NCBI GenBank assembly: GCA_025458735.1
Contig: JALORV010000104.1
Span: 1 to 8,588, forward strand
Direction: 5' to 3'
DNA length: 8,588 nt
Source: Burkholderiaceae bacterium
GTDB taxonomy: Bacteria; Pseudomonadota; Gammaproteobacteria; Burkholderiales; Burkholderiaceae
Both the position numbers and the translations under genes were made by a program. Under the pieces are notes generated by a model, which ran no database searches, was not told where the DNA came from, and saw only the letters and a list, made by a program, of their open reading frames with translations. Shown one piece after another: positions 1 to 6,295 of the stretch (position 1 is the first letter of the stretch; the number at the start of each line of letters is the position of its first letter).

Positions 1-212
1 GAGTTCATCAGGTTGCCGGCCAGGATGAAGAACGGCACCGCCAGCAGCGGGAACGAGTCGATGCCGTTGACCATCCGGTGGATGACCACGAAGTCCGGCA
101 CCATGCCGGTGGCCATCACGAAGATCAGCGACGAGCCCGCCATCGCAATGGCCACGGGAACGCCGGTGCCCATCAGGCCGAGGAACAGCAGCTTGAAGGC
201 GCCGGGACTCAC
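1..212 (-). CDS. dctM: TRAP transporter large permease subunit (DctM family), N-terminal part
   Basis: This is the large membrane subunit of a tripartite ATP-independent periplasmic (TRAP) importer, which carries solutes, typically carboxylates, across the inner membrane using an ion gradient. Only the first 70 codons are present; the family is usually about 425 residues, so most of the gene lies beyond position 1. The visible part has a first hydrophobic segment (about residues 5-38, including GLMGTGVPVAIAM) and the hallmark GIDSFPLLAVPFFILAGN at about residues 50-67, which is very typical of DctM. The chosen start is GTG at 212-210, preceded by GAGGG at 224-220 with 7 nt spacing. It lies 58 bp downstream of dctQ on the same strand, the usual Q-M order. 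No substrate-binding DctP gene is visible; it may lie beyond the left edge. The family is certain; the substrate is inferred from the neighbouring catabolic genes. Confidence 0.9.
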   Translation of the reverse strand, partial: MSPGAFKLLFLGLMGTGVPVAIAMAGSSLIFVMATGMVPDFVVIHRMVNGIDSFPLLAVPFFILAGNLMN

Positions 213-270
213 CGGGCTGCCCTCAGCGCTTCGCGCTTCGTGGTGAGCGCGCCGCAGCGGCCAGTGGTGC

Positions 271-837
271 TCATCGCCCGCGGCCCTGCGCCGGCGCTGC
301 CGCCACGCCGTCGACCAGTTCCGGGTCCTCCAGCACCGAGGCGCGGCGCTGCCAGTTGCGTCGTGCCACGCCCAGCGCACGCCACGTCATCAGCACGAAG
401 CCTGCCAGCACGACCGAATACATCAGCCCGATCGGCAGATCCACCACCGCCATGCGCTGGCTGCCGATGCGCTGCATCAGCTGAACGGTGAGCCAGCTCG
501 CGTAGCCGAAGAAGGCGATGCGGGCCGCGTCCACCAGCGTCGACATCACGCGCATCAGCGGCTTGGGCAGGATGCGGTAGAAGAAGTCGACGTGGATGTG
601 GTTGTTCTTGCGCACGCTGACCGCGGCGCCGATGAACACGGTGCAGATCAGCAGGTAGCGCGAGATCTCCTCGGTCCATCCGGCCGAGTCGTTGAGGGCG
701 TAGCGCGTGAAGAACTGCAGGAACACGGTGGCCGCGAGCAGCCAGAAGAAGAGGAACGATATCCAGTCTTCCAGGCGATAAACGGACAGGTCGATGGGCT
801 CGTCGTGGACGTCGAACTCGCCGCTCGCGGTCAACAC
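271..837 (-). CDS. dctQ: TRAP transporter small permease subunit (DctQ family)
   Basis: This is the four-helix small membrane subunit of a TRAP importer, which pairs with DctM in the inner membrane. The protein is 188 aa, normal for the family. Hydrophobic segments lie at about residues 25-43, 62-77, 98-118 and 134-153. The family signature is clear: FFTRYALND at 42-50, then WTEEISRY at 54-61, and HIHVDF at 80-85. The start is GTG at 837-835, because GGAGG sits at 847-843 with an ideal 5 nt gap. An in-frame ATG at 891 would add 18 residues but has no ribosome binding site. The proline/charged N-terminal stretch and the tail after residue 165 are probably cytoplasmic. It lies between the GntR regulator gene and dctM on one strand and is likely co-transcribed with them. 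The substrate is probably an acidic sugar or carboxylate, inferred from context only. Confidence 0.9.
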   Translation of the reverse strand: MLTASGEFDVHDEPIDLSVYRLEDWISFLFFWLLAATVFLQFFTRYALNDSAGWTEEISRYLLICTVFIGAAVSVRKNNHIHVDFFYRILPKPLMRVMSTLVDAARIAFFGYASWLTVQLMQRIGSQRMAVVDLPIGLMYSVVLAGFVLMTWRALGVARRNWQRRASVLEDPELVDGVAAAPAQGRGR

Positions 838-913
838 GTGATCCTCCGCAGGATCGACGCTGGCGGGATTCAGCGGCGGGCTGGGCGGCATGCGATGCAG
901 ACAGGCTGAGGAG

Positions 914-1639
914 TCACGCCGTACGCGGGCCTGGCGATGCGCCGGCGCTCCAGCTGCGCTGGAAGCGCCGGGCCGCCGCATCCATGTGGCGCCGCATGGC
1001 CGCCCGCGCGCCCGATCCATCGTGGTCCTCGATGGCAGCCATGACGGCGTCATGCTCGGCAATCGCCGCCGCCCACAGCTCGGGCGTGTCGAAGTGATGC
1101 TCGAGCTGGAGGAACAGCGGCCCGGTGCGCTGATCCCAGAGCGTGCGCACCGCCAGCGCCAGGGCGCTGTTGCCGCTGGCTTCGGCAATTTCCAGATGAA
1201 AGCGCCGGTCGTTGTCGAGCGGCATCACGGCACGCCGGCGGTCCCGCTCCATCGCCGCCAGGGCAGTCTTGATCCGGCGCAGCTGCGCCGGACTGGCTTG
1301 GCGCGCGGCCAGGGCGGCGCATTCGGACTCGAGCAGGCGGCGGGCGGCGATCAGCTCGAACGGACCCGAATCGGACGACAGCGAACCGCTGCTGCGCGCG
1401 GCCGGCCGGCGCCGGGTGACATACACGCCGGAGCCGACGCGAACCTCGACATAGCCCTCGACCTCGAGCGCGATCAGTGCCTCGCGTACCGAAGGTCGGC
1501 TCACGCGCAGCTGCTGCGCCAGGTCGCGCTCCGGCGGCAGGCGGTCACCGGGACGGTATTCGCCCCGCCGGATCAGCTGCGCGATCTGCTCGGCAATGCG
1601 TCGGTACAGCCGTTGCGGTTCGACCGCCTTGATCGGCAT
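914..1639 (-). CDS. GntR/FadR-subfamily transcriptional regulator (FCD domain)
   Basis: This is a DNA-binding regulator, probably a repressor released by a pathway metabolite. The protein is 241 aa. Residues 9-76 are a GntR winged helix-turn-helix: LYRRIAEQIA, then GDRLPPERDLAQQL at 31-44, the recognition helix VSRPSVREAL at 46-55, and the wing GSGVYV at 69-74. Residues about 95-230 are an FCD ligand-binding domain with the expected metal ligands D144, H148, H196 and H218. FCD domains commonly bind carboxylates or sugar acids. The ATG at 1639 is preceded by GGGAG at 1654-1650, a rather long 10 nt spacing. It is the first gene of the minus-strand group with dctQ and dctM and is divergent from the catabolic genes. 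A strong operator of its family lies about 100 bp upstream at 1738-1748, so it probably controls both directions, including itself. Family very sure; ligand unknown. Confidence 0.93.
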   Translation of the reverse strand: MPIKAVEPQRLYRRIAEQIAQLIRRGEYRPGDRLPPERDLAQQLRVSRPSVREALIALEVEGYVEVRVGSGVYVTRRRPAARSSGSLSSDSGPFELIAARRLLESECAALAARQASPAQLRRIKTALAAMERDRRRAVMPLDNDRRFHLEIAEASGNSALALAVRTLWDQRTGPLFLQLEHHFDTPELWAAAIAEHDAVMAAIEDHDGSGARAAMRRHMDAAARRFQRSWSAGASPGPRTA

Positions 1640-1889
1640 CGCGGGGCGTCTCCCGGAGTTCGCTCTCCGTCGGCAGGCTGGACAGCGGCAAGTGGCGCCG
1701 CTTACACTGCCGCGCTCAATGGTCGCGATTGGTCAAGTGGTCAGACCAATTGCGGCCAGCCCGGCTGCGCGGCTAGCTTCACATGGGCACCCAAGGGTGT
1801 CAAGCCGCGGCGCGGGTCTGCGCGTGATCGATGCCGAGCCGCCGCCGCAGCCTTCAGCGGCAGCGAGAGATCGGCCAGGGAGACAGACG
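1640..1889. promoter_or_regulatory. Divergent control region between regulator/TRAP genes and catabolic genes
   Basis: This 250 bp gap separates two divergent transcription units and holds no credible gene. It contains the operator cluster at about 1720-1750. On the minus strand TTGACC (1736-1731) resembles a -35 box that would overlap the operator, but no convincing -10 box follows at the right spacing, so no promoter is assigned exactly. At its right end AGGGAG at 1877-1882 is the ribosome binding site for the first SDR (7 nt before its ATG). The remainder is GC-rich without clear repeats. Confidence 0.6.
1738..1748. promoter_or_regulatory. FadR/GntR-type operator, perfect palindrome TGGTCAGACCA
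   Basis: TGGTC-A-GACCA is a perfect 5+1+5 palindrome and fits the TNGTNNNACNA pattern established for the FadR subfamily of GntR regulators. It lies in the divergent region between the regulator gene and the first SDR, 98 bp from the former and 141 bp from the latter. It overlaps a wider inverted repeat: ATTGGTC at 1728-1734 pairs exactly with GACCAAT at 1744-1750. A third TGGTC occurs at 1720-1724. The regulator encoded at 914-1639 is the obvious candidate to bind here. That assignment is an inference from proximity and motif. Confidence 0.75.
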
Positions 1890-2624
1890 ATGGCCGGGCG
1901 TTTGCAGGGCAAGTCCGCGCTGGTGACGGCGGCTGGACAGGGCATGGGACGGGCCGCGGTGCAGGCCTTCGCGCGCGAAGGCGCGCGCGTCATCGCGACC
2001 GACCTGAAGGCGAACCTGCTGGCCGGCCTGCCCGCCGGCGTCAGTACCGCCGCTCTCGACGTGCTGGACGACGCCGCCGTGCAGGCCTTCGTGGAGACCA
2101 CTGGCGCGGTGGACATCCTGTTCAACTGCGCGGGCACCGTGCACCAGGGCACGATATTCGACTGCAGCATCGCCGACTGGGACTTCAGCTTCGACCTGAA
2201 CGTGCGCAGCATGTTCGTGCTGACCAAGGCGATGCTGCCGAAGATGATCGCCGCGGGCGGCGGCGTCATCCTCAACATGGCCTCGGTGCTCGGGGCGCAC
2301 AAGGCGGCGCCCAACCGGCTCGCCTACGCGGCCAGCAAGGCCGCGGTGGCCGGCTTCACGCGCGCGCTGGCGATCGACCATGTCAAGCAGGGCATCCGCG
2401 TCAACTGCGTCTGCCCCGGTACGGTCGACACGCCCTCGCTGGGCGAGCGCATCCAGGCGTTTGCCGATCCGGTGCAGGCGCGCAAGGACTTTATCGCGCG
2501 CCAGCCGATGGGCCGGCTGGCAACGGCCGAGGAGATCGCCGAGACCTTTGTCTACCTGGTGTCGGACGAATCGTCCTTCATGACCGGGCAGGCGATCTTC
2601 GTCGACGGTGGCATGAGTCTCTAG
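1890..2624 (+). CDS. SDR oxidoreductase, probable 2-keto-3-deoxy-L-fuconate (or rhamnonate) 4-dehydrogenase
   Basis: This is a classical short-chain dehydrogenase of 244 aa that probably oxidises the C4 hydroxyl of a 2-keto-3-deoxy sugar acid with NAD, giving the 2,4-diketo acid. Visible elements are the cofactor motif TAAGQGMG (13-20), D38 after the second strand (favouring NAD), NCAG (79-82), N104, and the catalytic S132, Y146 and K150 (YAASK). The C-terminal part has QPMGRL, SDESSFMTG and a final VDGG. The overall sequence, notably the TAAGQG start, the NCAG-V-H stretch and DWDFSFDLNV, closely resembles the KDF dehydrogenases I know from L-fucose oxidation clusters. The ATG at 1890 has AGGGAG 7 nt upstream; a longer reading from 1596 would run through the control region and is not supported. 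The next gene is a matching diketo-acid hydrolase, which strongly supports the assignment. The exact sugar acid is not determined. Confidence 0.85.
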   Translation: MAGRLQGKSALVTAAGQGMGRAAVQAFAREGARVIATDLKANLLAGLPAGVSTAALDVLDDAAVQAFVETTGAVDILFNCAGTVHQGTIFDCSIADWDFSFDLNVRSMFVLTKAMLPKMIAAGGGVILNMASVLGAHKAAPNRLAYAASKAAVAGFTRALAIDHVKQGIRVNCVCPGTVDTPSLGERIQAFADPVQARKDFIARQPMGRLATAEEIAETFVYLVSDESSFMTGQAIFVDGGMSL

Positions 2625-2627
2625 AAG

Positions 2628-2657
2628 CGGGCAAAAGTGCACACCTACTTTTGCCCG
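2628..2657 (+). repeat. Perfect 11-bp inverted repeat (hairpin 1) just after the first SDR
   Basis: CGGGCAAAAGT at 2628-2638 pairs perfectly with ACTTTTGCCCG at 2647-2657 around an 8 nt loop (GCACACCT). It begins 4 nt after the SDR stop codon. The T run lies inside the stem rather than after it, so alone it is not a textbook terminator. It could protect the 3' end of the SDR message, or act with the next hairpin. Confidence 0.7.
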
Positions 2658-2668
2658 GTTTGAATCAG

Positions 2669-2701
2669 AAAAAGTCGCTGGCGGAGCCAGACGACTCTTT
2701 T
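2669..2701 (+). terminator. Terminator-like hairpin (hairpin 2) between first SDR and hydrolase
   Basis: AGTCGCTGGC at 2673-2682 pairs with GCCAG and CGACT at 2686-2696, with a 3 nt loop (GGA) and one bulged A at 2691. The stem is followed by CTTTT (2697-2701) and preceded by an A run (2669-2673), the layout of a Rho-independent terminator that could act on either strand. It sits in the middle of what otherwise reads as one catabolic run, so it may be an attenuator or partial terminator that lowers expression of the downstream genes. A start site for the hydrolase downstream of it was looked for and not found. Confidence 0.55.
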
Positions 2702-2729
2702 CATTACAACCGCAAGGTGAAGGCCGCAA

Positions 2730-3581
2730 ATGAAACTACTTCGGTACGGACCTGCCGGCTTCGAGAAGCCGGGGCTGCTCGATGCCAACGGGGCGATCCG
2801 CGACCTGTCGGGCGTGGTCGCGCATGTCACCAGCGAGCACCTGTCGGACAAGGCACTGGCCAAGCTGGCGAAGGTCGACCCGAAGTCGCTGCCGCTGGTG
2901 GCCGGCAAGCCGCGCCTCGGCGTGCCCTACCTCGGCATCAGCAAGTTCATCGCCATCGGGCTCAACTTCGCGGACCATGCGGCGGAATCGAACGCACCGA
3001 TCCCGAGCGAGCCGATCGTCTTCAGCAAGGCCACCACCTGCATCAACGGCCCGAACGACGACATCATGCTGCCGCGCGATTCGACCAAGACCGACTGGGA
3101 AGTCGAGCTCGGGGTGGTGATCGGCACCACGGCGCGCTATGTCGACGAGGCTCGCGCGCTGTCACACGTGGCCGGCTACTGCGTCATCAACGACGTGTCG
3201 GAGCGCAACTTCCAGCTCGAGCGCGGCAGCCAGTGGGACAAGGGCAAGGGCTGCGACACCTTCGGCCCGATCGGGCCCTGGCTGGTGACGCGCGACGAAG
3301 TGCCGGACCCGCAGGCGCTCGACATGTGGCTCGACGTCAACGGCGAGAAGATGCAGCGTGGCAGCACGCGGACGATGATCTTCGGCGTGGCGACGCTCGT
3401 CAGTTATGTCAGCCGCTTCATGACCCTCTTGCCGGGCGACGTCATCACCACCGGCACCCCGCCCGGCGTCGGCCTCGGCATGAAGCCGCCCCGCTACCTG
3501 AAGGCCGGCGACGTCGTCACGCTCGGCATCGCCGGGCTCGGCGAACAGCGGCAGAAGGTGGTGGCCTGGTCGGCGCGCTAG
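2730..3581 (+). CDS. Fumarylacetoacetate hydrolase family protein, probable 2,4-diketo-3-deoxy-L-fuconate hydrolase
   Basis: This enzyme probably cleaves a 2,4-diketo-3-deoxy sugar acid by hydrolysis to pyruvate plus a 2-hydroxyacid (L-lactate if the substrate is the 6-deoxy acid). The protein is 283 aa, typical of the bacterial FAH group often labelled ureidoglycolate lyase. A short N-terminal domain (1-65) is followed by the FAH fold: GLNFADHAAE at 77-86 with the His83/Glu86 pair, metal ligands E124 and E126 (DWEVELG) and D155 (NDVSER), K173 in the GKGCDTF stretch, and TGTPPGVG at 241-248. All key residues are present. The ATG at 2730 has AAGGTGA at 2714-2720, 9 nt upstream. It follows the KDF-type dehydrogenase after a 105 bp gap with two hairpins, and the Ldh2 gene starts 16 bp later. 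The pair dehydrogenase-hydrolase is the known last half of the non-phosphorylative L-fucose/L-rhamnose routes. Family certain, substrate inferred. Confidence 0.87.
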   Translation: MKLLRYGPAGFEKPGLLDANGAIRDLSGVVAHVTSEHLSDKALAKLAKVDPKSLPLVAGKPRLGVPYLGISKFIAIGLNFADHAAESNAPIPSEPIVFSKATTCINGPNDDIMLPRDSTKTDWEVELGVVIGTTARYVDEARALSHVAGYCVINDVSERNFQLERGSQWDKGKGCDTFGPIGPWLVTRDEVPDPQALDMWLDVNGEKMQRGSTRTMIFGVATLVSYVSRFMTLLPGDVITTGTPPGVGLGMKPPRYLKAGDVVTLGIAGLGEQRQKVVAWSAR

Positions 3582-3597
3582 CAGCTTCCCGCGCGGC

Positions 3598-4632
3598 ATG
3601 CAGCTGATCAGGCACGAGCGCGTTGCCACCTGGGCTCGCGCCTGCCTGCAGGCCGTGGGCGTGCCCGCCGCCGATGCCGCGATCGTCGCCGACGCGCTGG
3701 TGCAGACGAGCCTCTGGGGCATCGACTCGCACGGCGTGCTGCGGCTGACGCATTACCTCGACCGCCTGCAGCGTGGCTCGACGCGCGCGGCGGCGCCGGG
3801 CCGCGTCGCGGCCACCGGCCCGTGCACCGCCAGCATGGACGGCGACAACGGCCTCGGCATCCTGCATTGCGTGCGGGCCATGGAAGCCGCCATCGCACTG
3901 GCGCGTGACAACGGCCTCGGCGTGGTCGGCGTGCGCCGCTCCAGCCACTGCGGCGCCGTCGGCCTGTACGCGCGCCAGGCCGCCGCTGCGGGACTTGTGG
4001 GCATGGCGTTCACGCAGGCCAACGCGATCGTCGTCCCGTTCGGCGGCCGGCGCAGCTTCCTGGGTACCAATCCGATCGCGATCGCGTTCCCTCGAGCCGG
4101 GGACGTGCCGCTGTGTCTCGACATGGCGACCAGCCAGGTCGCCTTCAACCGTGTCATCAATGCGCGCATCGAGAACACGCCGGTGCCGCCGGGACTCACG
4201 GTCGATGCGCAGGGCGAGCCGACCATCGATCCGCATGCCGCCGTGGCGATCACTCCGCTCGGCGGGCCCGAGTACGGCTACAAGGGCTATGGTCTGGCGA
4301 TCATGGTGGACCTGCTGTGCGGCGCGCTCAATGGCATGAGCTTCGGCCCCCACATCACGCCGATGTACGAGGCGCTTGACACGCCGCAGGATCTCGGCCA
4401 CCTGCTGTTGGCGCTCGACCCGCAGCGCTTCGCCGGCGGCTCGACACTGGCCGCGACGGTCCGCGCGCTGGCCGACGAGTTGCCGCGCGAGCCCGGCCAG
4501 GTCCAGCTGCCGGGCGACCCCGAGCTGCGCAGCGAGCGCACCCGGCGCGGGTCCGGCATCCCCTTCGAGAGCGGCGCGCTGGCCGATATGGCAGCCTGGT
4601 CCGAGCGCCTCGGCGTGACGCCGCTTGCCTGA
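3598..4632 (+). CDS. Ldh2-family (malate/L-lactate/ureidoglycolate type) 2-hydroxyacid dehydrogenase
   Basis: This is an NAD(P)-dependent oxidoreductase of the Ldh2 family, which is unrelated to Rossmann lactate dehydrogenases and includes AllD, ComC and imino-acid reductases. The protein is 344 aa, normal length. Family hallmarks are DSHG at 43-46 (catalytic H45), SSHCGA at 116-120 (H117), FLGTNPIA at 154-161, the LDMATS strand with D175, and GYKGYGL at 227-233 (K229). No key residue is missing. In this cluster it could oxidise the 2-hydroxyacid released by the hydrolase, or a related hydroxyacid; this is inference only. No convincing ribosome binding site precedes the ATG at 3598, so it may rely on coupling with the hydrolase gene, whose stop is 16 bp upstream. 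Its stop overlaps the next start (TGATG at 4630-4634), indicating translational coupling and one operon. Confidence 0.88.
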   Translation: MQLIRHERVATWARACLQAVGVPAADAAIVADALVQTSLWGIDSHGVLRLTHYLDRLQRGSTRAAAPGRVAATGPCTASMDGDNGLGILHCVRAMEAAIALARDNGLGVVGVRRSSHCGAVGLYARQAAAAGLVGMAFTQANAIVVPFGGRRSFLGTNPIAIAFPRAGDVPLCLDMATSQVAFNRVINARIENTPVPPGLTVDAQGEPTIDPHAAVAITPLGGPEYGYKGYGLAIMVDLLCGALNGMSFGPHITPMYEALDTPQDLGHLLLALDPQRFAGGSTLAATVRALADELPREPGQVQLPGDPELRSERTRRGSGIPFESGALADMAAWSERLGVTPLA

Positions 4633-5486
4633 TGAAGCCCGAGATCCTGCAGGTTGCCGCGATCCACGGCCCGAGCCAGGCGCAGCTGGAGGCGAACTAT
4701 TCGGTGCACCGCCTGTGGGAAGCGGCGGATCGCGATGCGCTGCTGGCGAGCGTCGCGCCGCGAGGCTTCGGCGTCGGTGTCGATGCGATCGACCTGGCGG
4801 CGGCGCGCGAGCGCGGCATCGCCGTCACCAACACGCCCGACGTGCTGACCGACGACGTCGCCGATCTCGCCATCGGCCTGATGCTGGCCGCGCTGCGCGG
4901 CATCGTCGCCGCCGATCGCTACGTGCGTTCCGGCCAGTGGCTGCGCGCGCACATGCCGCTGCAGCAGAAGGCCAGCGGCAAGCGGCTCGGCATCATCGGC
5001 ATGGGACGCATCGGCCAGGCGATCGCGCGGCGGGCTGCGGCCTTCGACATGACGATCGCCTGGCACGGACCGCGCGCCAAGCCGCTGCCGTGGCGCTACG
5101 AGCCCGATCTGCGCGCGCTCGCCGGCGCGGTCGACGTGCTGATCGCCGCCTGCCCCGGCGGCGAGGCCACCCGCGGCCTGGTCAGTCGCGAAGTCCTGGC
5201 GGCCCTCGGGCCGCAGGGCACCTTCGTCAACATCGCCCGCGGCTCGGTGGTCGACGAGCCCGCGCTGGTCGAGCTGCTCGCCACGCGCCAGCTCGGCGGC
5301 GCGGCACTCGACGTCTACGTCGACGAACCGCGCGTGCCGGAAGCGCTGTTTGCGCTCGACCATGTCGTGCTGCAGCCGCACCAGGCGAGCGCCACGCGCG
5401 AGACCCGTACCGCCATGGGCCAGCTCGTGCTGGACAACGTGGCAGCGTTCGTCGCCGGCCGGCCGCTGCTCACCCCTGTCACCTGA
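4632..5486 (+). CDS. D-isomer-specific 2-hydroxyacid dehydrogenase (GHPR-like), with apparent internal deletion
   Basis: This resembles NAD(P)H-dependent glyoxylate/hydroxypyruvate reductase-like enzymes that interconvert 2-oxo and D-2-hydroxy acids. The cofactor domain is intact: GMGRIG at 123-128, then HGPRAK at 145-150, where R148 suggests NADPH preference. The catalytic triad is present: R203 (NIARGSVVDE), E232 (VYVDEPRVPEAL) and H250 (LQPHQASAT). The protein is 284 aa against roughly 310 for close relatives. The shortfall falls in one place: VAPR at 41-44 runs directly into GFGVGVDAID at 45-54, omitting the usual strand-loop-helix segment of about 28 residues that carries the backbone substrate-binding loop (junction near 4763/4764). 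The reading frame is kept. It may be inactive, changed in specificity, or an assembly error. The start overlaps the Ldh2 stop by 1 nt and the second SDR starts 7 bp after it. Family sure; activity doubtful. Confidence 0.85.
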   Translation: MKPEILQVAAIHGPSQAQLEANYSVHRLWEAADRDALLASVAPRGFGVGVDAIDLAAARERGIAVTNTPDVLTDDVADLAIGLMLAALRGIVAADRYVRSGQWLRAHMPLQQKASGKRLGIIGMGRIGQAIARRAAAFDMTIAWHGPRAKPLPWRYEPDLRALAGAVDVLIAACPGGEATRGLVSREVLAALGPQGTFVNIARGSVVDEPALVELLATRQLGGAALDVYVDEPRVPEALFALDHVVLQPHQASATRETRTAMGQLVLDNVAAFVAGRPLLTPVT

Positions 5487-5493
5487 GGACGCC

Positions 5494-6258
5494 ATGATTC
5501 CCGACCTGAAGGACAAGATCGTGCTGGTCACCGGCGCCAGCACCGGCATTGGCGCCGCCGTCGCGCGCGCCTTCGGCGCCGAGGGCGCAACGGTCGTCGT
5601 GCACTACCACGCCAGCGAAGCCGCGGCGCGCGGGGTGGTGGCCGCCATCGAGGCCGCGGGCGGGCACGCCCACGCGCTGCGCGCCAACGCAACGCATCCC
5701 GGCCAGATAGTGGCGCTGGTGCACGCGGTGATCGAGCGCTACCGTCGGCTCGACGTGCTGATCAACAATGTCGGCGACCTGGTGCGCCGCTGCCCGATCG
5801 CCGACAGCAGCGAAGACTTCTTCGACGAGGTCGTCGACCTGAACGTTCGTTCCGTGGTCACGACCTGCCGCGCCGCGATCCCGCACTTTCGCGCGCAGGG
5901 CCGGGGCAACATCATCAACACGACCTCCATCGCCGCGCGCAACGGCGGCGGGCCGGGCTCGGTGCTGTATGCCAGCTCGAAGGCCTTCGTCAGCACTTTC
6001 ACGCGCGGCCTTGCCAAGGAACTGGCGGCCGAGAAGATCCGCGTCAACGGTGTCGCCCCCGGTGTCATCGTCACGCCGCTGCAGGCTCGCCACACCAGTG
6101 CGGCGCAGATGGAGAGTTTTCGGGCTGCCGTTCCGATGGGACGGCTCGGTTCGGCCGAGGAGTGTGCCGGCGCCTACCTGTACCTCGCCTCGGACGCGCT
6201 GAGCGGCTACGTCACCGGCCAGATCCTCGAGGTCAATGGCGGACAGCTGATGCCGTGA
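5494..6258 (+). CDS. SDR family oxidoreductase, substrate unknown
   Basis: This is a classical short-chain dehydrogenase of 254 aa, related to 3-oxoacyl-ACP reductases and sugar dehydrogenases. It has TGASTGIG at 13-20, NNVG at 91-94, N117 (DLNVRS), catalytic S145, Y159 and K163 (YASSK), the PG after the active site at 189-190, and a C-terminal YVTGQILEVNGG. VVHYHAS at 35-41 ends the second strand with no acidic residue at the usual NAD-binding position, which fits NADP use. The ribosome binding site GAGGA (5485-5489) overlaps the upstream stop codon, so translation is coupled to the 2-hydroxyacid dehydrogenase. It closes the catabolic run. A sugar dehydrogenase acting at the start of the pathway would fit the location, but that is inference; a keto-acid or acyl reductase cannot be excluded. 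Confidence 0.88.
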   Translation: MIPDLKDKIVLVTGASTGIGAAVARAFGAEGATVVVHYHASEAAARGVVAAIEAAGGHAHALRANATHPGQIVALVHAVIERYRRLDVLINNVGDLVRRCPIADSSEDFFDEVVDLNVRSVVTTCRAAIPHFRAQGRGNIINTTSIAARNGGGPGSVLYASSKAFVSTFTRGLAKELAAEKIRVNGVAPGVIVTPLQARHTSAAQMESFRAAVPMGRLGSAEECAGAYLYLASDALSGYVTGQILEVNGGQLMP

Positions 6259-6295
6259 CGTTGCCCGACGCAAATACCCGGGCCATCCGCCGCGG

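Noticed and set aside
838..1188. N-terminal extension of DctQ upstream to 1188 (305 aa).
   Set aside because: It overlaps the GntR gene on the same strand and encodes low-complexity residues; DctQ is complete from GTG 837 with an ideal ribosome binding site.
1731..1736. TTGACC on the minus strand as a -35 box for the regulator gene.
   Set aside because: No acceptable -10 box lies 16-18 nt downstream, so the promoter is not called; the bases are better explained as part of the operator cluster.
890..3607. A 905-codon plus-strand open frame crossing the regulator, the SDR and the hydrolase.
   Set aside because: It is arginine/alanine-rich without family features and overlaps three well-recognised genes in other frames or on the other strand; long spurious frames are expected in GC-rich DNA.
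4632..5486. Calling the 2-hydroxyacid dehydrogenase a pseudogene.
   Set aside because: The frame, catalytic triad and cofactor motif are intact and the start and stop are coupled to neighbours; only one internal segment is missing, so it is kept as a CDS with a caution.
3517..5549. Long minus-strand frames (294 and 420 codons) opposite the Ldh2 and 2-hydroxyacid dehydrogenase genes.
   Set aside because: Histidine/arginine-rich shadow frames; the opposite strand has catalytic motifs and coupled start/stop sites.
6263..6283. GCCCG/CGGGC repeat in the convergent gap after the second SDR, as a terminator.
   Set aside because: Only 5-bp arms with an 11 nt loop and no T run; too weak to call.
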